Below are positions 7,440 through 15,437 of a stretch of DNA of 16,813 nucleotides, one piece after another (positions within the stretch are counted from its first letter, which is position 1; each line of letters begins with the position of its first letter). The stretch comes from Promethearchaeota archaeon (GTDB lineage Archaea; Asgardarchaeota; Lokiarchaeia; Sigynarchaeales; SOKP01), in the NCBI GenBank assembly GCA_016839905.1, contig JAEOTJ010000327.1, positions 1-16,813 of the forward strand, read 5' to 3'. The position numbers were made by a program, and so were the translations under genes. The notes under the pieces are model-generated. The model ran no database searches. It saw only the letters and a program-made list of their open reading frames with translations, and was not told the DNA's origin.

Positions 7440-7459
7440 GATAACCAATTAATTAACGT

Positions 7460-7467
7460 TATATAAA
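7460..7467 (-). promoter_or_regulatory. TATA box of the ModE-type gene
   Basis: The minus strand reads TTTATATA, centred about 24-25 bases before ATG 7439. This is the canonical archaeal spacing for a leaderless transcript and supports that ATG over the upstream TTG. Confidence 0.6.
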
Positions 7468-7517
7468 TTAATATATTTTAGAAGAGAAAAGAATTAAAGT
7501 TAAGGAATTTTTACTTT

Positions 7518-7525
7518 TTTAAAAA
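7518..7525 (+). promoter_or_regulatory. Probable TATA element of the MBL-fold gene
   Basis: TTTAAAAA, inside the longer TTTTTTAAAAAATATT, is centred about 22-23 bases before ATG 7544, which would give a leaderless transcript. It shares the short divergent region with the ModE-type gene, so one operator could control both. Confidence 0.4.
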
Positions 7526-7543
7526 ATATTATTGAATTAAGTC

Positions 7544-8290
7544 ATGCTTGGTTCTAGAAGAGATAATTCTATAAAGCGTGGAATAAAGATTAATCAAAAT
7601 TTATATTATTTTTCTGAAACTTTAATGCTCGATTGTAATCAGTATGTTATTAATGATCCAGATTCTAATGAACTTGCACTTTTTGATGCAGGAAATGGAA
7701 TATCGTTAAATGGATTAATTAAAGGGATGAAAGAGTTAGATCTTGAGTATAAAAATATAACTAAAATATTTCTTACTCACGAACATGTGGATCATGTTTT
7801 AGGTTTATATAAATTAATGGAAATTTTAAAGGATAATCCTCCTGATATTTTCGCTTATGGTGAAACATCAAAAATTATACAAAAAGGAGATGAATCGCAA
7901 ATATTTCCTGGAAATCTGGGAATAAATCCGAGGATGTTTGGAGTTGAGATTACTCCTTTAAAAGTAAATGATATAGAAGGAATTAATGAAATTGGTTTTG
8001 GGCAAGAATTTAATTTTCAAATTCACTATACGCCTGGACATTCGATTGGATCTGTAAGTTTTTTTGAACGATCAAAAAAAATATTAATCCCCGGAGATCT
8101 AGTGTTTGCTGGAGGGAGTTTTGGACGATATGATTTTCCCGGAGGATCTTTAACAACTCTTCAAGAATCTATTAAATTTGTAAATGATTTAGATGTTAAA
8201 TATCTACTTCCAGGTCATATGGGCATTAGTGATAAAGGGAACCAACAAATTAATCTTTCAAATAGAATTGTCCAATCTTTAAATTTCTAG
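7544..8290 (+). CDS. Metallo-beta-lactamase-fold hydrolase (glyoxalase II-like)
   Basis: A 248-residue protein. The metal site is complete: H79-E-H81-V-D83-H84 (THEHVDH), H166 in TPGHS, D185 in PGD and H225 in PGH. These are the ligands of a dinuclear zinc/iron site as in glyoxalase II and related thioesterases. An opening strand pair (YVINDP...LALFDAGNG, about 34-52) and a C-terminal YLLPGHMGIS fit the compact MBL fold, with no RNase-J or flavodiiron extensions. The N-terminal residues 1-20 are basic and polar. The substrate cannot be read from sequence; small thioesters or lactones are typical. It is divergent from the ModE-type gene and followed by 193 bases of A/T filler without an obvious gene. 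Confidence 0.9.
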   Translation: MLGSRRDNSIKRGIKINQNLYYFSETLMLDCNQYVINDPDSNELALFDAGNGISLNGLIKGMKELDLEYKNITKIFLTHEHVDHVLGLYKLMEILKDNPPDIFAYGETSKIIQKGDESQIFPGNLGINPRMFGVEITPLKVNDIEGINEIGFGQEFNFQIHYTPGHSIGSVSFFERSKKILIPGDLVFAGGSFGRYDFPGGSLTTLQESIKFVNDLDVKYLLPGHMGISDKGNQQINLSNRIVQSLNF

Positions 8291-8483
8291 TTCTGACTTC
8301 AAGGTAATTTTTAATTTACATTCATAAAAAAAAACTAACTTTATAAAAAAATAATATTTTTACAATTCATATTTTCAAATTATTTTGTTTGAAATAACAT
8401 TTTTTAAATAAAAAGTAAACAATTATTTTAATAATCTACTTTTAAAAAAAAAAAACAAAACAATTTAAAAAAGTGATATGTGA

Positions 8484-9170
8484 ATGCCGGAAGAAGCTAA
8501 AGTAAAAAAACCCGTAAATGAGGTTATTTTAAGAAGCTATCCAAAAGTAATTTTCTTTTATCCACTCTTTCTTGTCACATTGATATTAATGGTTATTGAG
8601 TACGTGAATACTTGGCTTAACAATGAGCCATTGTCTGTATTAGGAATAATTTGGTTTATAGTATTCTTTTCTAATTTATTCGTAATTGCCTTTGATTTCT
8701 CTAGCACTAAATTCTTTATTTTGATTCTAGCAATTATTCTTGTTGTCTTGCTTATCATATTTTTAATTATGCCAAACTTTGAAGTGAGTGTCGGAAAAAA
8801 TAAGGGAGATCCAATATCATTTGGTTTACCAGTCATCTTTTATGCAGTCATGTTCTTGATATTAGGTTTCATATTATTTTTTGTCATTCTTAGTACTCGA
8901 TTCTCATTTTATAAAATTGAAAGAAACGAGATATATATAAAGAAAGGACTAGTAGGTTCTGCTGAAAGGTGGCCAGTGAAATCACTACGCATGCATAAAC
9001 AAATTCCAGATATATTTGAGTACATCGCATTAAGGGCAGGTTCAATTACATTAATGCCCTCTAAAGATAAAGTAATTCATTTAAACACGATCTTAAATAT
9101 TAATAAGAAAGCAGACGAGATTGACGAACTTTTAAGTCGAATTCGAGTAGAAATTGACGATCATGCATGA
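8484..9170 (+). CDS. Four-TM membrane protein with C-terminal bPH2-like domain
   Basis: A 228-residue protein. After a short hydrophilic start (residues 1-19) come hydrophobic segments at about 20-41, 50-70, 76-96 and 112-136. Residues 138-220 follow the bacterial PH domain pattern (bPH2, YdbS/DUF304 type): FSFYKIERNEIYIKKGLVG, then strands around WPVKSLRMHKQIP, then IALRAGSITL, IHLNTI and a closing helix DEIDELLSRIRVEI. YdbS-type proteins are membrane proteins of unknown function in bacteria and archaea. It is the second candidate PH/GRAM-like domain in the window. A strong poly-T terminator follows. The family call rests on the pattern alone. Confidence 0.65.
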   Translation: MPEEAKVKKPVNEVILRSYPKVIFFYPLFLVTLILMVIEYVNTWLNNEPLSVLGIIWFIVFFSNLFVIAFDFSSTKFFILILAIILVVLLIIFLIMPNFEVSVGKNKGDPISFGLPVIFYAVMFLILGFILFFVILSTRFSFYKIERNEIYIKKGLVGSAERWPVKSLRMHKQIPDIFEYIALRAGSITLMPSKDKVIHLNTILNINKKADEIDELLSRIRVEIDDHA

Positions 9171-9193
9171 TCTTAAAAAGAATTAAATTATAA

Positions 9194-9217
9194 TTTTTTT
9201 TTTTTAATTTTTTTTTT
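9194..9217 (+). terminator. Poly-T archaeal terminator after the bPH2-like gene
   Basis: A run of twelve T, two A and ten T begins 24 bases after the stop at 9170. Archaeal RNA polymerase terminates at such T-tracts without needing a hairpin. Confidence 0.6.
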
Positions 9218-9233
9218 ATAACATTAAACTATC

Positions 9234-9410
9234 TTAAATAAATTTTCGAACAATCTGAAGAGTAATATACAATTCTTCCGCAACTTTAAGAACCGTCTTT
9301 CACTAATATATCTTTAGAATAGCGAGATATCTCCTTTCCAAGCTCGCTTTTTTAGCCTAATGATACAACTTCTTTAATTCTTCATCAGAGATGTGCTTGA
9401 TTACTTGTAA
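9234..9410 (-). pseudogene. IS630-type transposase N-terminal remnant
   Basis: The minus strand reads LQVIKHISDEELKKLYH, stop, AKKASLERRYLAILKIY, two stops, KTVLKVAEELYITLQIVRKF, stop, all in one frame. Across the stops this is the N-terminal helix-turn-helix of IS630/Tc1-type transposases, whose pattern is roughly eEL..L...k....rrlLAill...G.s...iA..l.vs..tVr.w. The catalytic DDE domain is missing; the next bases downstream are the poly-T tract. It is a decayed, non-functional fragment between the bPH2-like gene and the glycosyltransferase. Family assignment is by pattern; the three in-frame stops are seen directly. Confidence 0.6.
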
Positions 9411-9513
9411 CTATATGATATGGAGACATTAAAAGCGAAATCTTTTATGAGAGGGATTGATATTTATGTATCTCTCAAATAAAAAAATATTCAAAATAGA
9501 TTACTGTAAAACA

Positions 9514-9521
9514 TTTATATA
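9514..9521 (+). promoter_or_regulatory. TATA box upstream of the glycosyltransferase gene
   Basis: A canonical TTTATATA would start RNA near 9544, giving a leader of about 60 bases before ATG 9607. A second, nearer candidate, TTTATAAA at 9568-9575, would give a leader of about 10 bases. Confidence 0.45.
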
Positions 9522-9606
9522 TTTCTATTACATAATATAAAACTAAAAGTTATTCAATACTCATTAATTTATAAAAAAATAATTTTTTAAAAATTGAGAA
9601 AAATAT

Positions 9607-10989
9607 ATGCAAGAAATTTCAAATTTAGAAGTTAATTCTCAAATAAAAAGGAGAATGAAAATTGCTATATTTACAGATACATTCAAACCTTGTGTTAATG
9701 GAATTGTAGATGTAGTTTGGTCAATGGCAAAAGGTTTAAAAAATGAAGGTCATATCGTTCATTTATTCGCCTTATCAGATGAAAACAGCGATGAAGTGGT
9801 AGAAGATATAGTTATACATAAATTTAGCTCAAAAAGATCCCAAATATATCAAGACTATATGTTTCGTTTTAGATTACCATTAAGAAGAGTTTTTAAAATT
9901 GCTAAAAAAGAAAATTTTGACATACTTCATTCTAATTTACATCTGTGTTTAGGTATGTGTGCGTTAGTTTTAAATAAAGTAAAAAAAATTCCATTAATAA
10001 CCACCTATCATACGTTTATCCCACAACTTCTTCAAACTTTTTTCATAGATTGGAATTCAGACAATTCTTTTAACAAACCAAGTTCAATCAATTTACTTGA
10101 AAAATTAAGAATCGATAAATTATTCTACAGATCTATTTTTGCGTTGGTCTATTGGTGGTTAGCTTATTTTAATATGGGATCGTGTTTATTAGTACCGAGT
10201 AACTTTGCAAAAGAAAAACTTAATGAACATGGAATTGGAAATAATAAAACATTTGTTATTCCAAATCCATTTAGTATCGAAGACTTTCTCGCTTCCTCTA
10301 CTAGTAATTTAAATAAAGAATTGGATATTATTAAAAAAGAAGGGGAAAAAACACCCATTTTACTCTATGTAGGAAGACTTAGTGTAGAAAAAAAAATTAA
10401 TGTTTTAATAAAAGCCCTAAAATATTTAAAATATGACTACAAATGTTATATAGTAGGAGATGGGCCTATAAAAGATTTTTTAGAACAGCTCGCTGTTAGA
10501 GAAGGAGTATCTGAAAAAGTAACCTTTACTGGTTTTCTGAGTAAACCAGAGTTATTGAATTATTATAAAAACGCAGATATATTTGTATGTCCTGCTATTT
10601 TTGACACCTTTAATAATTGCATCATAGAAGCCTTATACTTTAATTTACCTGTTATTATAGATAGAAACAATGGAGCTACGGATTATGTTAGGCATGGTGT
10701 TGATGGATTTATTGTTGATCAAAATAAACCTAGAGAATATGCAAAAGTAATAAATAATTTAATAGAAAATGAAACTCTTAGAAAAAAAATTAAACAAACC
10801 CCTAAAAACGTACAAGAGATGAGCATCAAAAATTTTGTTTTAGAAATTCAAAAATTCTATTTTAATCCTAAAAAAACAAAATTTTTTAAATTCCTAAAAA
10901 ATATTTTTAAATTCTTCATTGGTACCACCTATTCATATATAATACTAATAATAAGTGATAGGATAGGTAAAGCAACTACTCATCCTTAA
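9607..10989 (+). CDS. GT4-family glycosyltransferase
   Basis: A 460-residue GT-B fold enzyme. The N-terminal acceptor domain opens with MKIAIFTDTFKPCVNGIVDV (residues 17-36) and contains THTF-type YHTFIP near 134. The C-terminal donor domain has YVGRLSVEKKINVLI (254-268), with the phosphate-binding GR...EK, then IVGDGP, VTFTGF, NADIFVCPA and the nucleotide-sugar motif. That motif is normally E-x7-E, but here it is D333-x7-E341. The closest role by pattern is transfer of a hexose or GlcNAc to a lipid or lipid-linked sugar. The tail (423-450) is basic and hydrophobic and may sit on the membrane. The second ATG (9655) would start exactly at the fold, but the AAGGAG before it is too close to act as an SD, so 9607 is preferred. 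A methyltransferase and a PIG-L deacetylase lie next to it. Confidence 0.88.
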   Translation: MQEISNLEVNSQIKRRMKIAIFTDTFKPCVNGIVDVVWSMAKGLKNEGHIVHLFALSDENSDEVVEDIVIHKFSSKRSQIYQDYMFRFRLPLRRVFKIAKKENFDILHSNLHLCLGMCALVLNKVKKIPLITTYHTFIPQLLQTFFIDWNSDNSFNKPSSINLLEKLRIDKLFYRSIFALVYWWLAYFNMGSCLLVPSNFAKEKLNEHGIGNNKTFVIPNPFSIEDFLASSTSNLNKELDIIKKEGEKTPILLYVGRLSVEKKINVLIKALKYLKYDYKCYIVGDGPIKDFLEQLAVREGVSEKVTFTGFLSKPELLNYYKNADIFVCPAIFDTFNNCIIEALYFNLPVIIDRNNGATDYVRHGVDGFIVDQNKPREYAKVINNLIENETLRKKIKQTPKNVQEMSIKNFVLEIQKFYFNPKKTKFFKFLKNIFKFFIGTTYSYIILIISDRIGKATTHP

Positions 10990-10996
10990 AAGGATG
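10981..10996 (+). repeat. Inverted repeat over the glycosyltransferase stop
   Basis: CATCCTT and AAGGATG are perfectly complementary across a 2-base centre that includes the TAA stop. In RNA it can form a 6-bp stem with a 4-base loop. No T-tract follows directly. Confidence 0.4.
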
Positions 10997-11030
10997 ACAA
11001 TCGGTGTAATCATCTACTCGGTAAAATAAG

Positions 11031-11065
11031 AAAGCATCGCCCCCATAAATAGGGGTGATTTCTTT
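11031..11065 (+). repeat. GC-rich hairpin between glycosyltransferase and methyltransferase
   Basis: ATCGCCCC (11036-11043) pairs with GGGGTGAT (11052-11059) over an 8-base A/T loop, with one G-U pair. Outside it AAAG and CTTT can extend the stem. It is the most G+C-rich spot in its neighbourhood. It could be a terminator or processing hairpin, or a decayed subterminal hairpin of an IS200/IS605-type element. Confidence 0.5.
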
Positions 11066-11158
11066 AGTAATTATTAGATTCAATAAATAATCCAAGTAGT
11101 ATGGATTTTAATTATTAAAATAGAAAAGTTATTTAATATATGAAACTTAAAAAGGAAT

Positions 11159-11749
11159 ATGGGATTTATAAATGATCGTATCCAAAGAAAAATGAATGAG
11201 AGAACCAAGATAATTGGAGATCAAATATTACCTTATCTCGACGATAATAAAACAGTCTTGGATTTTGGTTGTGGAGATATGTTAATTGATGAATATCTCT
11301 TAAAAAACAGAAATGTTGAAATTACAGGTATTGATATAATGGATTTCGAACATCCTAAAATTAATTATATCCAATCTGCTGGAGGTAAATTCCCTTTTGA
11401 TGATAATCACTTTGATATAGGATTAGCAATTTTTGCACTCCATCAAACTCGTAATCCTGAATTTTATTTTAAAGAACTCGTTCGAGTAACAAAATCCAAA
11501 TTGATAATATTAGAGGATACTTATATCAATAGATTAGAAAAATATTTTACGTATTTTCTAATCTGGCTTGGAGATTTCATCGTGTATTTAGCCCCAATCA
11601 CACCACTTCATTTTAGATCCTTAGATCAGTGGTTTAAATTATTTAAAGACGCGAATCTTAAATTAACAGCATTTAAAAGGATTTACCCTTATCCCATTCC
11701 TGGTGTGCCATTAAGAAATGTTGTAATGGTTCTCAAAAAAACTATTTAA
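11159..11749 (+). CDS. Class I SAM-dependent methyltransferase
   Basis: A 196-residue protein. Motif I is VLDFGCGD (33-40), the ribose-binding acid is D59 in GIDI, the post-II region is GGKFPFDDNHFDIGLA (75-90), and FKELVRVTKSKLIILED is the usual strand 5 and helix of Methyltransf_11 enzymes. The C-terminal region (125-180) is hydrophobic and aromatic (YFTYFLIWLGDFIVYLAP), suggesting a lipid or quinone-like substrate or membrane contact. The family methylates many small molecules, so the substrate is open. It is co-directional with the GT4 gene and converges on the PIG-L gene with a 12-base gap. AAAGGAA precedes the ATG. Confidence 0.85.
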   Translation: MGFINDRIQRKMNERTKIIGDQILPYLDDNKTVLDFGCGDMLIDEYLLKNRNVEITGIDIMDFEHPKINYIQSAGGKFPFDDNHFDIGLAIFALHQTRNPEFYFKELVRVTKSKLIILEDTYINRLEKYFTYFLIWLGDFIVYLAPITPLHFRSLDQWFKLFKDANLKLTAFKRIYPYPIPGVPLRNVVMVLKKTI

Positions 11750-11761
11750 TTCATTTATGAC

Positions 11762-12523
11762 CTATTTTATTGAATAATCTGTAATTGTTTTTGGCCATAT
11801 AATTACACTTATAAGATTTAAGAGAGATTTATACCGATTTAATCTTCGATTTTTATGTTTTTCCTCTCTATAATAAGTCCTTCTATATGCCTCAGCAAAT
11901 TTCCATCCTTTAAGGTGTATGGCATGAATTCTAGTAACAATTTTATAAATAGGACGCGTGTATTGCATTGCCCAAATTTGTGATTTATGGGTATAAATTA
12001 ACTTATAAGTAAAATCAACTCCTTGTTTTTTAAATGGCCATTTAAAAGTAGGATCTAAGGGCGCATAATAATATAATTTTGGTTTTAAGGTTATAATTAT
12101 CTTATCATAAATATAATATACAATCTTACCTATGTTCATGTGATCCCAATGACGATAATAAGTGTTCAATGGTGCTGGTGTAAAAATTATATCGGGTTTT
12201 TCCCGCTCTAAATAATTTTTTACCATCTCTATTATATCTCTTTTGAATTTCACATGTCCATCCATTACATCGAAAAAATGGACTTGCTCTGGTTCGATTC
12301 CTTGAATTTTTAATGAGTTATATAACTCTTTTGTTCTGATATTTCCTAATCTTTTACCTTTGAAATGATCCTGCTTAAAAAACGGAGTACCAAATTCACC
12401 TCTAGTCATTGAGGCAATTTTTATAGCATACTTTTCTTTTTTCTGTGATAAATAATGTATTAAATGACAACAAAATAAATCTAAATCATCTGGATGGGCT
12501 TGAAAGAAGATTATTTTTATCAT
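11762..12523 (-). CDS. PIG-L/LmbE-family N-acetyl-sugar deacetylase
   Basis: A 253-residue zinc enzyme. The first motif is A-H10-P-D12-D13, with D12 the likely general base and H10 and D13 zinc ligands. The second is H125-W-D-H128, with H128 as third ligand. These follow MshB, BshB and PIG-L. The usual AHPDDxE is here AHPDDLD. An MTRGEFG loop and the IRTKEL helix (62-67) also match the family. Residues 150-253 are very basic and rich in Tyr and Trp, fitting interaction with a membrane or an anionic glycolipid. Family members remove acetyl from GlcNAc attached to inositol, malate or lipid. A GT4 enzyme two genes away could supply the GlcNAc conjugate; that link is inference. Confidence 0.88.
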   Translation of the reverse strand: MIKIIFFQAHPDDLDLFCCHLIHYLSQKKEKYAIKIASMTRGEFGTPFFKQDHFKGKRLGNIRTKELYNSLKIQGIEPEQVHFFDVMDGHVKFKRDIIEMVKNYLEREKPDIIFTPAPLNTYYRHWDHMNIGKIVYYIYDKIIITLKPKLYYYAPLDPTFKWPFKKQGVDFTYKLIYTHKSQIWAMQYTRPIYKIVTRIHAIHLKGWKFAEAYRRTYYREEKHKNRRLNRYKSLLNLISVIIWPKTITDYSIK

Positions 12524-12710
12524 TGTAATTCAAAAATCAAATAAATATTGAGTATTTTCTTAAATATGAACCTTCATTGAGATTTAATAATTAAAAAAAT
12601 CTTATATTAAATTCATTTAAAGTAAAGAAAATATTAATATTAACTTTATTTTTAGAAATTGATATATTCAAAAAATTCATATTGAAAAGAATTATTATTG
12701 TAAATTAATC

Positions 12711-15437
12711 ATGTTTAATGTAGATGAATTTCAAGATAATTTCTTTCTTGAAAATGCTATTATAAAATTGAATAAATTATTGGACAAGGATAAATCTGTT
12801 AAAGCTTTAAAAATTATAAATGAACTTGAGGGAATGTTAGAAAGTCCAGATTTAACCGTCCCTATATCATATATTCTAAGCATTATCGCAGAAAATAAAA
12901 TACAATTAATTTCAAATAATTTAATTAAAAAGTTAATTCCTTTTTTGCATTCAAAAGATATTAAATTAAGAACTAATTCAATTATAGTCATAGGTTTTTA
13001 TTGTTTGTCTAATCCTAATTATATTGAGAAATATTCTCATGAATTTGCAAATCTTTTAGTAGAAAAATCAGATAAAGATATTAGGAATAATGGACATTAT
13101 TTTTTGCAAGAATTCGATAAAATTTCACCAGGATTTATTACCGCCTATAAAGAAACTCTTTTAAAGGCATTTTTAATCGAAAATAGTGATGAAAATATTT
13201 TATCTTTATTAAATTTCCTTGAAAAATGTAAAGATTTAGACTTTAAACAGCTCTTAAAATTTAGAAAAATTTCAAAAGTGTTAATTTCTAAATATTATGA
13301 TAATACATCTTCAGAGATATTTACTATTTTAGAAAGTCTAATTAAAAAATTTTTTCCTTCTCTAAATGATATTGATTTTATGACATATAAAGAAAATGAT
13401 TTGATAGATCTTTTAAGCGATTTATTTTTAATGAAGGCTTATGATTTTTCAAAAATATCTAAAGAAAAAAATATTAGATTTAATGATTTTATTAAACAGA
13501 TTAAAAAAACACTCTTGAAAGATAAGGAAATCTTTTTTTATATAAAGAACAAAGAAAAAAAAACCTTATATATTTATGAACTTGAAAAAAAGAAATTTAT
13601 TAAATTTTTTGAGATAAATAATAAGATCTCTCTAGAAAAAATTAAGGAAAAATTCTCACCAATACTACATGAAAAAGAAGTAAAAAATTTTCTAAATACA
13701 TTAATAAAAATTGGGCATATTAATGGATATTTATCCAAGTTTTATTTTTATCCAGTCTCTTATCTAAAAAACGAAATTCTTAATAAATTTCAACAAAAAG
13801 GTATTGTAAATCTTAAAAATTATAATTTTTTACCACATAATTTTGTTTATAACATAATAGAGAAAGCTACTAAAGAAACAAATCGAGAATTTTTATTAGG
13901 AAAAAACAAAAAAGCATATTACTCATTAAAAAATATTCAATACCAAATCAATTCAGTAGCAGCAAAAAATAATTCTCTTGATTTAATAGCCTATAGAGAA
14001 AGATTAACAACAGAAGATTTTATTAAATTAGTAAAGAATCTACCAAAAGAATATTTAACAAACTTTAGAAAAGGAACTCATTGGTTAACTAATATAGGAA
14101 AAACTAAGATAAAAAAAGAAATAGATAATTCAAAAATAATAGGTTTTTTTGATATAAAAAAAATCTCAGAGAAACTTAAGATTAGAAAAATTTTGTTAAT
14201 GGATGTTTTAGAACTCTACGTAGATTCTCGTAGTGGAATATGGGATAAATCCAAGGAGATTTTTTATTACTCAAAATTTTTAAAAGAAAAGATAGATAAA
14301 ATAGATAAATTTTTAGAAAAAGAAGAAATGAATAGAATAATTGATAATTTAGCTATTACACTAAATATTGATAAAAATCATATTTTAACTAAAATTGATG
14401 AAAATTATAAATTAATCGGGGAAGAAATAAAAGCAAGTGATAAAATTAAAATAAGTGAATATCTTGAAAAAACGGGTATGGAACATGATATTTTTATTAA
14501 ATTCATTGAAGATTTAGAATTGAATTATTTAATCCAAGGAGATCGTTTAATATTAAATCCTAAAAAAATCAAGGATGCTAAAAATAAGATTAAGAATAAT
14601 TTAATTGAAAAGTCAAAATCATTGAATTATATTACTATTGGAAACTTTGATATTAAATCAGATATAGTCAAGGATTTAATAAAAGGACTTCAAGAAGATA
14701 CTAAATTAAAAGGAATTTTTCATGAAGAAGGGGGGGAAATGAAGTTTTATACGGCAAGAGGAATTGAAGAAATGATAATGGAAAATAGCTTTGCGTTTTC
14801 ATTTCATGATTTATTTTATGGAAAGGAATTGTCTGATAATGAAATTCAAATTATACGAGAAGTTTTTGATAATTTAATAAATAGTAAAAAAATAATGGGA
14901 GATTTTAATGAAAAAACTCTATCCTTTTCAAGTCAAGATTTTTTATTTACTATGGATTATAATTCTAATTTATCTGAATTTGAAAAAATGATAAATAATT
15001 ATTTTCAGATATTTGATAAAGAGTTTCAAAAAATAAGAAAAATATTAAGAAAAAGAAATGAAATAATTTTTCCTCAAGAAATAAAGATTATTCAAGAAAT
15101 TATTGATAAAATTAATACACACTATGTGGCTTGGAGCCATAATTTAGAAGGTTTTATTCATAACGCAAATAGAGCCTTATTGAGAGAACAAGGATACACG
15201 CGTAGTAAATATGATTCACTACCCATACAAAAGAAAAAGGAAATTAATTTATTTGAAGAAGATATTGAAGTATATGAAAATATGAATAATTTTAAGGAAT
15301 GGACAAAATTATTCAATGATATAGAAAATAAATATGGAACTTTAATATTTTTTCAAAAAAAATTATTAAAAGATCCAGATAATAAGGAAATTGAACAAAA
15401 TCTCAAAGATTTATTAGAAAACTTGAATATAACTTAA
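12711..15437 (+). CDS. Large HEAT plus tandem winged-helix protein of unknown function
   Basis: A 908-residue soluble, Lys/Ile/Asn-rich protein with no signal peptide or TM. Residues 15-215 read as paired amphipathic helices of HEAT/ARM type, clearest at 70-140 (LIKKLIPFLHSKDIKLRTNS, then VIGFYCL). From about 300 onward come several winged-helix-like units, near 304-350, 476-526, 575-624, 632-686 and 693-745. Each has a helix pair and then a strand-turn-strand, as in YITIGNFDIKSDIVKDLIKG, followed by LQEDTKLKGIFHEEGG and MKFYTA. The C-terminal part (750-905) is helical, with possible coiled coil near 765-800. The serial wings with a lysine-rich helix between them recall UFL1 (the UFM1 E3 ligase) and PCI-type scaffolds, but no single motif proves either. 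The stop overlaps the stop of the convergent 98-residue gene in one TTAA. Confidence 0.8.
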   Translation: MFNVDEFQDNFFLENAIIKLNKLLDKDKSVKALKIINELEGMLESPDLTVPISYILSIIAENKIQLISNNLIKKLIPFLHSKDIKLRTNSIIVIGFYCLSNPNYIEKYSHEFANLLVEKSDKDIRNNGHYFLQEFDKISPGFITAYKETLLKAFLIENSDENILSLLNFLEKCKDLDFKQLLKFRKISKVLISKYYDNTSSEIFTILESLIKKFFPSLNDIDFMTYKENDLIDLLSDLFLMKAYDFSKISKEKNIRFNDFIKQIKKTLLKDKEIFFYIKNKEKKTLYIYELEKKKFIKFFEINNKISLEKIKEKFSPILHEKEVKNFLNTLIKIGHINGYLSKFYFYPVSYLKNEILNKFQQKGIVNLKNYNFLPHNFVYNIIEKATKETNREFLLGKNKKAYYSLKNIQYQINSVAAKNNSLDLIAYRERLTTEDFIKLVKNLPKEYLTNFRKGTHWLTNIGKTKIKKEIDNSKIIGFFDIKKISEKLKIRKILLMDVLELYVDSRSGIWDKSKEIFYYSKFLKEKIDKIDKFLEKEEMNRIIDNLAITLNIDKNHILTKIDENYKLIGEEIKASDKIKISEYLEKTGMEHDIFIKFIEDLELNYLIQGDRLILNPKKIKDAKNKIKNNLIEKSKSLNYITIGNFDIKSDIVKDLIKGLQEDTKLKGIFHEEGGEMKFYTARGIEEMIMENSFAFSFHDLFYGKELSDNEIQIIREVFDNLINSKKIMGDFNEKTLSFSSQDFLFTMDYNSNLSEFEKMINNYFQIFDKEFQKIRKILRKRNEIIFPQEIKIIQEIIDKINTHYVAWSHNLEGFIHNANRALLREQGYTRSKYDSLPIQKKKEINLFEEDIEVYENMNNFKEWTKLFNDIENKYGTLIFFQKKLLKDPDNKEIEQNLKDLLENLNIT

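Larger units (their letters stand above)
9171..9606. other. 436-base intergenic region before the glycosyltransferase
   Basis: It contains the poly-T terminator, the IS630-type remnant, an imperfect inverted repeat (TGAGAG at 9448-9453 and CTCTCA at 9472-9477) and the glycosyltransferase promoter. No intact gene is visible on either strand. Confidence 0.5.

Noticed and set aside
7440..7448. TTG 7448 as start of the ModE-type gene
   Set aside because: The TATA box at 7460-7467 would start RNA at about 7438, downstream of this codon, so ATG 7439 fits better.
8558..8836. Minus-strand open frame of 92 residues
   Set aside because: It is antisense to the TM segments of the bPH2-like protein, whose hydrophobic pattern explains the open frame.
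9645..9657. AAGGAG as Shine-Dalgarno for an internal glycosyltransferase start at 9655
   Set aside because: Only one base separates GGAG from the ATG, too short for ribosome binding; it encodes Lys-Arg-Arg in the longer frame.
10164..10358. Minus-strand open frame inside the glycosyltransferase
   Set aside because: It overlaps conserved GT4 sequence on the other strand and shows no domain.
12731..12991. Minus-strand open frame of 86 residues
   Set aside because: Antisense to the HEAT-like start of the 908-residue protein; composition is a mirror of that helix-rich region.
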